From positions 1 through 22,041 of the forward strand of contig JAGYOB010000135.1 of the NCBI GenBank assembly GCA_018399515.1: a stretch of 22,041 bases of DNA. Reading direction: 5' to 3'. Source of the DNA: Candidatus Nanopelagicales bacterium (GTDB taxonomy: Bacteria; Actinomycetota; Actinomycetes; S36-B12). Under the pieces are notes generated by a model. It did no database searches and was not told the origin of the DNA. It was given only the letters and a program-made list of their open reading frames with translations. The translations under genes were made by a program, and so were the position numbers. This document shows positions 15,145 through 22,041 of this stretch, in pieces (positions within the stretch are counted from its first letter, which is position 1; each line of letters starts with the position of its first letter).

Positions 15145-16641
15145 ATGACCCCGGATCAGTTCGGCCTCGTCGTGCTGCTCGGTGCGGCCGTGCTCATCGT
15201 GGCGGTGACCGGGGTGCGCCTGGTGGGTCGACTGGGGGTCCCGGGTCTGCTGCTGTATCTGGGAATCGGGCTGCTGCTGGGGGCTGTTCTGCCCGGGGAT
15301 GTCAGCGTCGAGCCCAATATCGCGATCGTCGTGGGTTTCGGCGCACTGGTGTTGATTCTCGCTCATGGCGGACTCACCACGAGCCTGGATGATTTTCGAC
15401 CGGTTATCGCGCCCAGCCTGGTGCTGGCAACAGTCGGTGTCGCTGTGAGTTTGACGATCGTGGCTGTGCCTCTCATCTGGCTGATGGGGATGGACCCCCA
15501 GCTGGCGATTCTTCTCGCGGCTGCGCTCTCGGCAACGGATGCTGCGGCGGTTTTCGCGGTTCTGCGACGAATCAACGTCTCGAATCGTCTGCGGACCTTG
15601 CTCGAGGGTGAGTCGGGTTTGAACGATGCGCCTGTTGTCGTCCTGGTAACCGTGGTGGCGAGCGGATCGTTGCAAGGCGAGCCGTGGTTGGTGCCGATCA
15701 TCGTCGTGGTGCAACTCGTGATCGGTGGAGTCGTCGGCGTCGGAGTCGGATTCGCCACGAGGTGGGTGCTGCCGCGGCTCGCATTGCCCGCAATCGGGCT
15801 GTATCCGATAGCGGCGATCGCGATGCTGGTGCTGGCCTTCGGGCTAGCCGACTTCGCCCAATCCTCAGGGTTCATGGCCGTGTATGTGGCTGCGGTGATC
15901 CTGGGATCGGCGAAGGACCTTCCGCATCGTCGAGCGGTCGTCGGCTTTTCTGATGGACTGTCCTGGCTCGCCGAGATCGGATTGTTCGTCATGCTCGGCC
16001 TGCTCGCCCAACCGGAGCGATTGCCCGCATCCATCGGGATAGCACTCATGGCGACAATCGTGCTGGTTGTTGTGGCCCGCCCGATCAGTGCCCTCGTGTC
16101 CCTGGCCCCCTTCCGGTGGCCGATCTCAGAGATCGGGTTCGTCTCATTTGCCGGGCTTCGGGGTGCTGTCCCGATCATTTTTGCAGCGATTCCGCTCGGT
16201 CTGGGAATGCCGGGTGCCGAGGTGATCTTCGATGCGACGCTCATCGTCGTGCTCGTCTTGACTTTGTTGCAGTCTCCCGCGCTGCCGTGGATCGCTCGGG
16301 TCTTAAGAATCACTGTCCCGGCCGAACCGGCGCAGTTGTCGGTCGATGTCGCCCCCTTGGACGATTTGGATGCGGCAGTCCTGGGAATCGATGTCGATGC
16401 TGGGTGCCGGTTGGTTGGTGTGTACGTGCGCGAGCTTCCCCTGCCCGAGGGGGCTGTCGCCTCCTTGATCATCCGTGATGATCGCGCCCAATCCGCCGAT
16501 GCTGAGGCCCGGTTGCGCGCGGGAGACCGCTTGATCGTCGTCGCTTCAGCCCCGGTTCGCTCCTTGACCGAGCGTCGATTGCGTGAACTCAGCCGCGGCG
16601 GCCGGCTCGATGGTTGGCGGCAAACACCCGACTCGGCGTAG
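15145..16641 (+). CDS. Potassium (or sodium)/proton antiporter, NhaP2/CvrA type
   Basis: A 498-residue membrane antiporter of the CPA1/CPA2 superfamily. About 12-13 hydrophobic segments fill residues 5-390. Conserved transport-core segments are GVPGLLLYLGIGLLLG (31-46), ALSATDAAAVFAVLRR (127-142, ion-site Asp132) and EGESGLNDAPVVVL (154-167, Asp161). The C-terminal ~100 residues (GCRLVGVYVRELPLPEGA, then AGDRLIVVA) form a TrkA-C/RCK-C-like cytosolic regulatory domain, as in NhaP2-type K+/H+ antiporters. ATG 15145 lies nine bases after metF, suggesting one transcript, though no strong ribosome binding site is seen. The gene stops one base before the end of the converging CrtI homologue. It exports K+ or Na+ in exchange for protons; which ion is not decided by sequence. 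Confidence 0.88.
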   Translation: MTPDQFGLVVLLGAAVLIVAVTGVRLVGRLGVPGLLLYLGIGLLLGAVLPGDVSVEPNIAIVVGFGALVLILAHGGLTTSLDDFRPVIAPSLVLATVGVAVSLTIVAVPLIWLMGMDPQLAILLAAALSATDAAAVFAVLRRINVSNRLRTLLEGESGLNDAPVVVLVTVVASGSLQGEPWLVPIIVVVQLVIGGVVGVGVGFATRWVLPRLALPAIGLYPIAAIAMLVLAFGLADFAQSSGFMAVYVAAVILGSAKDLPHRRAVVGFSDGLSWLAEIGLFVMLGLLAQPERLPASIGIALMATIVLVVVARPISALVSLAPFRWPISEIGFVSFAGLRGAVPIIFAAIPLGLGMPGAEVIFDATLIVVLVLTLLQSPALPWIARVLRITVPAEPAQLSVDVAPLDDLDAAVLGIDVDAGCRLVGVYVRELPLPEGAVASLIIRDDRAQSADAEARLRAGDRLIVVASAPVRSLTERRLRELSRGGRLDGWRQTPDSA

Positions 16642-16642
16642 C

Positions 16643-18133
16643 TCAGGGTGCGCCGATGGCCTCGGTGACGATCTGTGCGGATAGGCCCACCAGGGGGAGC
16701 CCGCCGCCGGGATGAGCCGAACCGCCGGCGAGATACAGCCCGGGGACCGGCGAGATGTTGGCCGGTCGCAGGAACGCAGCCCGTGGGCCGTTGCTGCTCG
16801 ATCCGTAGATCGCACCACCTGGTGCCCGGGTGGCTTGCTCGAGATCGGCGGGAGTCCGGATCTCGCGCCACAGCATCCGCGGTCGCAGGTCGACTCCTCG
16901 GTGGGCCAGTAACTCCAGCACGTGGTCGGCGTACTCCTCGCCACGCCCCGGGCGATTCCAATCGATGCACCCGGGAGCGGTCCCGTGTCGCGGAGCGTTG
17001 ATAAGGATGAACCACGATTCATGGTCGGCGTCCGGTCGCATGAGCGGGTCATCAGGAACGCAGGCGTAGATCGTGGGATCGGCGACCGGTCGGGGGTGCC
17101 GGCCGAAGATGTCATCGAATTCCTTGTCGTAGTCCTGTGGAAACCAGACATTGTGGTGGCGAATATTCTCGGTGCGCCCACGCGCGCCGATCAGGAGGAC
17201 GAATCCTGAAAGCGAGGGAGTCGTGCGCCGCAATCGTGCTCGCGCCGAATTGGCCCGCCGATCGGATACAAGGTCGTTGTACAGGTGGGATGCATCCGCA
17301 TTGGCCACCACGATGTCGGCCGGCATTGATTCGCCGTCTGCTGTTCGCACACCCGTGACGCCGCCCTGGTTCGTCGTGATGGCCGCAACATCCACGCCGG
17401 TTCGGATGTCGACGCCGAGATCGCGGCCCCGTTGTGCCAGGGCGTCGGCCAGTGTGGCGACCCCACCGCCGAGATGCCAGGCACCGAATGCCTGCTCGAC
17501 ATACGGAACTGTTGCAAGGGCCGCGGGCGCCGATCGTGGATCAGAACCGGTGTACGTCGCATAGCGATCGAGCAGTGTGATCAGGCGTGGGTCTCGAAGG
17601 TAGTCGCGGCCGAGTCGGCGCAGTGATTTCCACGGTGCCACAGTGCGGACGTCACCGGGTTCGCGGGCGAGACGAAGCAGCGTGGAGGCGCCGTTCAGTG
17701 GGGATTCGAGGAATGGGCGGCGGGTGATCTGCCAGATGCGTCCGGCTCGTTCGATGAAGTGCCGCCAATCCGATTCGCAACTTCCGCCGAGAGAGGACCC
17801 CAGCGCGGCGGCGATCCGGCCGGGATCGACGCCGGGGAGATCGGCCCGAGAGCCATCCGCCCAGTGGTATCCGAAGGCGATGTCCAGTGGTTGGAGGTCC
17901 ACGGTGTCGTCGAGCGACGCACCGGTCTGGCTGAAGGCCTCTCGATACACCGCCGGGAGTGTGAACAGGCTCGGGCCGGTGTCGAAGACGAAGCCGTCGC
18001 GTTCGAATCGCGCCAGTTTGCCGCCGAGGTGATTCGTTGATTCGCACAGCGTCACCTGATGGCCGAGTGCGGCGAGACGCATGGCTGATGTCATGCCACC
18101 GACGCCACCGCCGACCACAATGACTCCTGCCAT
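16643..18133 (-). CDS. Second CrtI-family oxidoreductase, CrtD-like carotenoid desaturase
   Basis: A 496-residue FAD-dependent member of the CrtI/CrtD/CrtO family. The N-terminal nucleotide fold is VIVVGGGVGGMTSAMRLAALG, followed by CESTNHLGGKLARF and FDTGPSLFTLP. The C-terminal FAD contact GGSAHPGGGLPLV (about 470-482) resembles CrtD-type enzymes and differs from the GSGTQPGVG of the phytoene desaturase in this window. It starts at ATG 18133, seven bases after a TAGGCT hexamer. It follows the glycosyltransferase gene by 27 bases, and CruF is upstream of that. This context matches C-3',4' desaturation of a 1'-hydroxylated psi end, as in deinoxanthin or myxol-type synthesis. A ketolase (CruO/CrtO type) or a second lycopene-forming desaturase are the alternatives. 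The step is inferred from neighbours. Confidence 0.78.
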   Translation of the reverse strand: MAGVIVVGGGVGGMTSAMRLAALGHQVTLCESTNHLGGKLARFERDGFVFDTGPSLFTLPAVYREAFSQTGASLDDTVDLQPLDIAFGYHWADGSRADLPGVDPGRIAAALGSSLGGSCESDWRHFIERAGRIWQITRRPFLESPLNGASTLLRLAREPGDVRTVAPWKSLRRLGRDYLRDPRLITLLDRYATYTGSDPRSAPAALATVPYVEQAFGAWHLGGGVATLADALAQRGRDLGVDIRTGVDVAAITTNQGGVTGVRTADGESMPADIVVANADASHLYNDLVSDRRANSARARLRRTTPSLSGFVLLIGARGRTENIRHHNVWFPQDYDKEFDDIFGRHPRPVADPTIYACVPDDPLMRPDADHESWFILINAPRHGTAPGCIDWNRPGRGEEYADHVLELLAHRGVDLRPRMLWREIRTPADLEQATRAPGGAIYGSSSNGPRAAFLRPANISPVPGLYLAGGSAHPGGGLPLVGLSAQIVTEAIGAP

Positions 18134-18140
18134 GAGCAGC

Positions 18141-18146
18141 AGCCTA
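18141..18146 (-). promoter_or_regulatory. -10 element of the CrtD-like gene, leaderless
   Basis: TAGGCT on the minus strand ends seven bases before ATG 18133, in the 27-base gap after the glycosyltransferase. It is identical to the hexamer before cruF. Confidence 0.55.
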
Positions 18147-18160
18147 GGAGACAGGCTCCG

Positions 18161-19318
18161 TCATGGAATCGTGCGACCGCGCCAGTGCAGGGATCCTCGA
18201 CGTCGACGTCGCAATGACTCGACGACTAATGCGGCGAAGGCCGCCACCGAAATCGGCTGCAGGGCCGTATCGGGCCAGCGACGTTCGCCCGTCTGTGACG
18301 CGACGACGTACCGTCCCCAGACTCCTGCGACATAGCCGATCACCCCGCACATCCGTTGCGCGCGATCTCCGCCGAAAATGGCGAATACCGGGGGTGCGAT
18401 GTAACTCACGGTCAACGCCCCGACGACGGCGACGGCACCGGGGGCTGAGCCGAATGCTGACCACAGTGACTTCGTGTACCCATCGATGATCTCCACGGCC
18501 CCGTCATACATGCGACATTCCGCGATCGCGGCACCGTTGGCGGGTGCCCCGCTGAATCCATGGCGCTTCAACGCGCGGAGCACCTCGACGTCTTCGACCA
18601 CGTGGCTTGCGACAGCCGTGTGTCCGCCGCTGATTCGATACGCCCTGGTGTCCACGCAGATGAATTGACCGTTGGCCGCGGCGAGAGAGGGGTAATGGGT
18701 CGTCTCGACCAGGCGCAAAGGGAGTGACGAGATCCATAACCACACGAGAAGCGGTTGGGTGAGCCGTTCGGCCCAGGTGAGTGCGATCTGCCGGGGATAG
18801 GGCGAGAGCAGATCCAATCGAGCGGTGCGCATGTGTTGGATCGTCGAAGAAAGAGCCGTTCGATGCAGGACGACATCGGCGTCGATGAACACGAGGACGT
18901 CGCCGGTCGCATGCTCAGAAAGTCGATGGCACGCCCAGGGCTTACCGAGCCAACCATCGGGCAACGGTTCGGTCTCGCCATCGAATATCTGGACCCGCGG
19001 GTCATCAGCGACCGCAGTCCGCACCACGGTGGCGGTGTCATCAGTCGAACAGTCGTCGAGAACGAGGATCTCGAGATCGGCGATCCCCTCTTGGGCCAGC
19101 AGCGCTTCCACGGTGGGTGTGACGCGGTGAGCCTCGTTGCGCAGGGGGAGCAGCACGGACACGCGCTCGGCAATGCGGTCGTTTCCGGGTGTGATCGTTC
19201 GCAGATGTCGAAGGTTGGTGATGGTGTGTGCGGTGACCGCTGCGCTGGCCAGTGCCCCGGTTGCCGCAATTACCCGAAGTAGCGCGCTGCGCCTTGTGAC
19301 CGGGGATCGGCGTGGCAT
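18161..19318 (-). CDS. Family 2 glycosyltransferase, carotenoid-type (CruG/CrtQ-like)
   Basis: A 385-residue membrane-associated GT2 enzyme. The GT-A fold shows VSVLLPLRNE (residues 53-62), the nucleotide-binding DDCSTDDT (88-95), WLGKPWACH (123-131), metal-binding FIDADVV (144-150) and the acceptor-side VEDVEVLRALK (241-251). One N-terminal hydrophobic segment (about 13-34) and three C-terminal ones (about 275-375) anchor it. This arrangement is seen in CruG and CrtQ, which put a sugar on a carotenoid hydroxyl or carboxyl. ATG 19318 overlaps the cruF stop by one base (TAATG), so it is coupled to cruF; the open frame further upstream lies inside cruF and is not used. The likely acceptor is the hydroxyl made by CruF or one derived from it. 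Sugar donor and position are not known. Confidence 0.8.
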   Translation of the reverse strand: MPRRSPVTRRSALLRVIAATGALASAAVTAHTITNLRHLRTITPGNDRIAERVSVLLPLRNEAHRVTPTVEALLAQEGIADLEILVLDDCSTDDTATVVRTAVADDPRVQIFDGETEPLPDGWLGKPWACHRLSEHATGDVLVFIDADVVLHRTALSSTIQHMRTARLDLLSPYPRQIALTWAERLTQPLLVWLWISSLPLRLVETTHYPSLAAANGQFICVDTRAYRISGGHTAVASHVVEDVEVLRALKRHGFSGAPANGAAIAECRMYDGAVEIIDGYTKSLWSAFGSAPGAVAVVGALTVSYIAPPVFAIFGGDRAQRMCGVIGYVAGVWGRYVVASQTGERRWPDTALQPISVAAFAALVVESLRRRRRGSLHWRGRTIP

Positions 19319-20130
19319 TACCGGCGAGCCCGTGTGTCGACTATCGGTCGATCTGAGCGCGCCTGCCATTCCTTCCAGGCCCAGGGCAGCACAGCGATCC
19401 CCATGAGCACCCCGCCCCAGAGCGCGACAGCGGGTCGGCCGAAGAACACGGCGTTGGCAAGGATGTTGGATAGGTACACCCACGCGAGCATGAAGGTCGG
19501 CACGTCGTCGGCGGTGGGGGTGCGCCGGGGGAGCAGACTCAATAACCCGATCATCACGAGTGCGGTGAGCAACCACCCCAGGTAATTGCCGATGGGAATT
19601 CCCGGTACTCCCCACAGTGCCGGTGTGGGATCGGCCCATTCCCAGTGCCCTTCAGCGACCATCTGCGAATCGAGGAACACATCCCAGGTCGCCAGAAGCC
19701 AAGCCCCGATGAGCGTGACGACGAAGCGTGACTGTGCGAGTCGTTGCGCGGCCAAGAGGACGGGGTAAGCCATCATCGCCCAGGCCAGGGGGATCACAAG
19801 GGGCACGCCGAGCAGCTTGATCCCGAGGCTTTCGGTGTAGTCGTAGACGCCGAAGGGGAATCCGGTGGATCGACCGACGGCTTCGACGATGAGTCCCAAC
19901 CCCACGGTGATGACCACGTAGGAGACCGTCCAACTCGCGCCTCGGGTGATCCAAGCGTGAGAGGCGCTGGCGAGGAAGAACGTGATCACCGTGGTGATCG
20001 TGATCGCATCGCGGGCTGAACCAGCGAGCACCCAGACGATGTGGCCCAGGATGGTCACAGCGGCGAACGCCCACGGGATGACGAGCAGGGACCGGTGAAC
20101 AGAGGTGCGGCGCAGGGCCTGGTCGGACAC
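19318..20130 (-). CDS. cruF: CruF-type carotenoid 1',2'-hydratase
   Basis: A 270-residue membrane protein of the carotenoid-biosynthesis family PF04240/DUF422, with seven or eight hydrophobic segments. CruF adds water to the psi end of gamma-carotene or lycopene, giving a 1'-hydroxyl. Family blocks are Glu83, RSTGFPFGVYDYT (87-99), LLGVPLVIPLAWAMMAYP (106-123) and WDVFLDSQMVAEGHWEW (149-165). The start chosen is GTG 20130, eight bases after a TAGGCT hexamer; an in-frame TTG at 20151 overlaps the promoter. It heads the cruF-glycosyltransferase pair and is divergent from the AI-2E family gene. A hydratase implies that part of the lycopene pool keeps an open end, so the product is probably monocyclic. 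Confidence 0.82.
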   Translation of the reverse strand: MSDQALRRTSVHRSLLVIPWAFAAVTILGHIVWVLAGSARDAITITTVITFFLASASHAWITRGASWTVSYVVITVGLGLIVEAVGRSTGFPFGVYDYTESLGIKLLGVPLVIPLAWAMMAYPVLLAAQRLAQSRFVVTLIGAWLLATWDVFLDSQMVAEGHWEWADPTPALWGVPGIPIGNYLGWLLTALVMIGLLSLLPRRTPTADDVPTFMLAWVYLSNILANAVFFGRPAVALWGGVLMGIAVLPWAWKEWQARSDRPIVDTRARR

Positions 20131-20138
20131 GACATCTG

Positions 20139-20144
20139 AGCCTA
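20139..20144 (-). promoter_or_regulatory. -10 element of cruF, leaderless
   Basis: TAGGCT on the minus strand ends eight bases before GTG 20130. It lies 23 bases from an identical hexamer pointing the other way. Confidence 0.5.
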
Positions 20145-20167
20145 GCCGCAATCGCCCGTCGGCGGAC

Positions 20168-20173
20168 TAGGCT
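20168..20173 (+). promoter_or_regulatory. -10 element of the AI-2E family gene
   Basis: TAGGCT on the plus strand gives a leader of about 85 bases before ATG 20263, and this gene has a strong ribosome binding site. Together with the cruF element it makes a compact divergent promoter. Confidence 0.45.
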
Positions 20174-20250
20174 GCCGTCGGTAGTGGGCGATGATCGCTC
20201 CGGGATGGTCGATGCGCGAGGATCGCCGCGGAATGCTCGCAGTGGCGTTC

Positions 20251-20256
20251 AGGAGG
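20251..20256 (+). promoter_or_regulatory. Ribosome binding site of the AI-2E family gene
   Basis: A full AGGAGG, six bases before ATG 20263. It is the best ribosome binding site in the window and fixes this start. Confidence 0.8.
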
Positions 20257-20262
20257 TAGGCA

Positions 20263-21414
20263 ATGGCACGCAAATCCAAGGGTGAGAACGCCGCGGTCCG
20301 GCCACCAGCTCCGCAGCCGTACGCAACGGCCGATCTCGTGTCTCCGCAGATGCGTCGTATCGGCGGTTACGCATGGCGGCTGGCGGCCATCGGCGTCGTT
20401 GGATTTGGCCTGCTGCTCCTGCTCGGCCCGGTCCAGGCCCTGGCTTTGGCGATCTTCTTCGCGCTGCTGGTTGCGGCGTGGCTGATGCCGTTGACCAACG
20501 CCATGGCCCGTGTGATGCCCCGTGGCATTGCCGCGACGATCGCGATTCTGCTGTTCCTCGTAGCTGTCGGCCTCGTGGTGTTCTTCATCGGTTTATCTAC
20601 CGCCAGTCAGTGGGAGGGGATCGCAGCGGCGTTCCGCCAGGGTGTTACCGATCTGGAGGTTTGGCTGCGCGAAGGTCCGTTTCAGGTGACCGATTCCCAG
20701 GTCACCGAGGCATACGAAGCGGTCGTCACCTTCATCAGGGAATCCGGTGGGGATATCGCGCTGGGAGTGCTGTCGGGGCTGGGCAGCGTTCTGGGCTTGG
20801 GCACCGCTCTCGCCGGCGGGTTGTTCGTGCTCGTCTTCGCGCTCTCTCAGCCCGAGCGGATGCTGAAGTGGTTCATGGGCTGGATGCCGCAGCGCAACCG
20901 GCAGATGATCGAGGATTCGGTGCGCATCGCGTGGGAGGGGTTCTCTCAGTATTCGCAGGGTGTCGTTCTGGTGGCGATCACCAATGCCACCGTGGTGACG
21001 ATCGTGCTGCTCATCATGGGCGTCCCGTTGGCCATCCCGCTGGGCATCATCGTGTTCTTCGGTGCGTTCATTCCCTATATCGGCGCACCCATCGCGATGT
21101 TCCTGGCGGCCTTCGTGGCGCTTGTGACGAACGGTCCGCTCGCCGGTGCCCTAGTCGTGGTGCTGATCTTCGTCATCGGCCAGCTCGAAGGCAATGTCCT
21201 GCAGCCGTTGATCATGGGCAAGACTGTCAACCTCCACCCGATGGCGATCGTGCTGGTGACCGCTGCCGGTGCGGCGTATTTCGGATTGATCGGCGCATTG
21301 ATCGGGGTACCTCTCGCCGCCGGTGTCTACGGGGTGATGAAGTACCTGCGTGGTGATGCCGTTCCCCTGGATGAACCGGAATCGTCCCCAGAAGACGACG
21401 CTCAACCGGAATAA
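20263..21414 (+). CDS. AI-2E family transporter (PerM/TqsA type)
   Basis: A 383-residue membrane protein of the AI-2E/UPF0118 family. Pairs of hydrophobic segments lie at about residues 45-75, 85-110, 165-190 and 235-345. The most conserved part is near the end: GIIVFFGAFIPYIGAPIA, VVVLIFVIGQLEGNVLQPLI and LIGALIGVPLAAGVYGV. Members include AI-2 exporters and Na+/H+ exchangers, so the substrate is open; no AI-2 synthesis gene is nearby. The C-terminus is acidic (DEPESSPEDDAQPE). The AGGAGG at 20251 confirms the start. It is divergent from cruF and followed after 58 bases by the alkylation repair gene, which has its own TAGGCT element. Confidence 0.88.
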   Translation: MARKSKGENAAVRPPAPQPYATADLVSPQMRRIGGYAWRLAAIGVVGFGLLLLLGPVQALALAIFFALLVAAWLMPLTNAMARVMPRGIAATIAILLFLVAVGLVVFFIGLSTASQWEGIAAAFRQGVTDLEVWLREGPFQVTDSQVTEAYEAVVTFIRESGGDIALGVLSGLGSVLGLGTALAGGLFVLVFALSQPERMLKWFMGWMPQRNRQMIEDSVRIAWEGFSQYSQGVVLVAITNATVVTIVLLIMGVPLAIPLGIIVFFGAFIPYIGAPIAMFLAAFVALVTNGPLAGALVVVLIFVIGQLEGNVLQPLIMGKTVNLHPMAIVLVTAAGAAYFGLIGALIGVPLAAGVYGVMKYLRGDAVPLDEPESSPEDDAQPE

Positions 21415-21460
21415 CTCCAGTTCGGTAATCTGGCTCACCGTCGTTTTCGGCTGGGCAACC

Positions 21461-21466
21461 TAGGCT
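21461..21466 (+). promoter_or_regulatory. -10 element of the AlkD-like gene, leaderless
   Basis: TAGGCT ends six bases before GTG 21473, which supports that start over GTG 21500. Confidence 0.5.
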
Positions 21467-21472
21467 GGTGAC

Positions 21473-22041
21473 GTGGGTGGAAACTGGCCAGCGAACACCG
21501 TGACGGCAACGCGGTCGGCGCTGTTGCCTCTTCGGGATGCCGAGCGCGCTGCATCGATGGCCGCGTATATGAAAAATGTGGCGCCCTTCCTCGGCATCCC
21601 TGCCCCCGTTCGTCGCCGGGCCCTGCGAACCGCGTGGCGTGACCTGTCGCAGCCATCGAGTAATGATCTCGGTACTGCTGCTTGTGGACTGGTGGGACTT
21701 CCCGAGCGGGAGTTCCACTATGCGGCCTATGACCTCATCGATGAGTTCATCGACTGCACAGATGAGTACTTCCTGGATGCCTATGTCACCGATCTGCTGG
21801 TAACCACACCCTGGTGGGACACCGTCGATGGCCTGGTCAACGCGGCGGTGAGTCCACTGTGTCGCCGATATGAGGCCGATTGGCTGATCGATGAGTGGTC
21901 GCAATCGGGTGATCGATGGCTGGTGCGCGCCGCGATAGGTCATCAACGGGGCTGGAAATCCGGAACCGATGTCGATCGAGTCCTCGGCTTATGCGACCGG
22001 CACTGGGCGGATCCGGAGTTCTTCGTCGCCAAAGCGATCGG
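21473..22041 (+). CDS. DNA alkylation repair protein, AlkD type, C-terminus cut off
   Basis: The first 189 codons of an AlkD-family DNA glycosylase of HEAT-like repeats that removes bulky or positively charged alkylated purines; the gene runs off the right edge. Family residues are visible: MAAYMKNVAPFLGIPAPVRR near the N-terminus, EFHYAAYDLID, and the active-site pair in TTPWWDTVDGLV (Trp and Asp of WDTVD, matching Trp109/Asp113 of Bacillus cereus AlkD). RWLVRAAIGHQ holds the expected Arg (Arg148). GTG 21473 follows a TAGGCT by six bases; GTG 21500, in frame, would give a start closer to relatives (TATRSALLPLRDAERA). No link to the carotenoid genes is seen. Confidence 0.88.
   Translation, partial: MGGNWPANTVTATRSALLPLRDAERAASMAAYMKNVAPFLGIPAPVRRRALRTAWRDLSQPSSNDLGTAACGLVGLPEREFHYAAYDLIDEFIDCTDEYFLDAYVTDLLVTTPWWDTVDGLVNAAVSPLCRRYEADWLIDEWSQSGDRWLVRAAIGHQRGWKSGTDVDRVLGLCDRHWADPEFFVAKAI

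Noticed and set aside
15363..17015. Long minus-strand open frame of about 550 codons across the antiporter
   Set aside because: It is antisense to the antiporter, rich in Ser/Thr/Arg/Pro, and has no membrane or enzyme motif; long antisense frames are common at this GC.
19319..19639. Extended N-terminus of the glycosyltransferase, suggesting a fusion
   Set aside because: This frame lies inside cruF and is Arg/His-rich; the TAATG overlap gives a clean start at 19318.
21415..21460. CCAG/CTGG inverted repeat after the AI-2E gene as a terminator
   Set aside because: Only four pairs, with no T-run; it is not above chance.

Overview
This is a gene-dense, high-GC stretch of an actinobacterial chromosome. 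I read 18 complete or nearly complete genes plus one partial gene at each edge. I see no RNA gene, insertion sequence, CRISPR array or phage gene, and no gap longer than about 135 bases. The actinobacterial assignment rests on class II DAHP synthase, a PASTA-type Ser/Thr kinase, an MptA/MptB-type mannosyltransferase, a split heterodimeric lycopene cyclase (CrtYc/CrtYd), high GC with frequent GTG starts, and many apparently leaderless promoters. Genus or order cannot be fixed from the sequence alone.

Layout. 1-3180 holds a hypothetical gene (partial), an esterase/lipase, a PlsC-type acyltransferase and a glycerol kinase, which together suggest glycerolipid turnover. 3289-5657 holds a phosphofructokinase carrying the residues of PPi-dependent enzymes, then class II DAHP synthase. 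5728-7644 is a PASTA-domain Ser/Thr kinase (PknL-like). 7741-14139 is the main carotenoid region: a PPOX-fold flavin/F420-type protein, crtYc and crtYd on the plus strand, facing crtE-crtI and mptA-crtB on the minus strand. 14218-16641 holds metF and a CPA-type cation/proton antiporter. 16643-20130 is a second carotenoid block on the minus strand: a CruF hydratase, a family 2 glycosyltransferase and a second CrtI-family oxidoreductase. 20263-21414 is an AI-2E family membrane protein, and the window ends inside an AlkD-type DNA alkylation repair gene.

How the genes fit together. GGPP (CrtE) would become phytoene (CrtB), then lycopene (CrtI), and be cyclised at one or both ends (CrtYc/CrtYd). 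CruF, the second CrtI homologue and the glycosyltransferase would convert an uncyclised psi end into a hydroxylated, probably 3',4'-desaturated and glycosylated end. The predicted product is therefore a glycosylated monocyclic (gamma-carotene-derived) carotenoid, not a C50 carotenoid or isorenieratene; no crtEb, crtU or ketolase gene is present in the window.

The carotenoid genes sit inside a block (plsC, aroG, pknL, mptA, prenyltransferase, metF) that, from memory, is kept together in mycobacteria and corynebacteria around pknL/mptA. This suggests that carotenoid genes were built into a cell-envelope locus.

A recurring feature is a TANNNT hexamer (most often TAGGCT or TACCCT) ending 6-9 bases before the start codon, marking probable leaderless transcripts for many of the genes.
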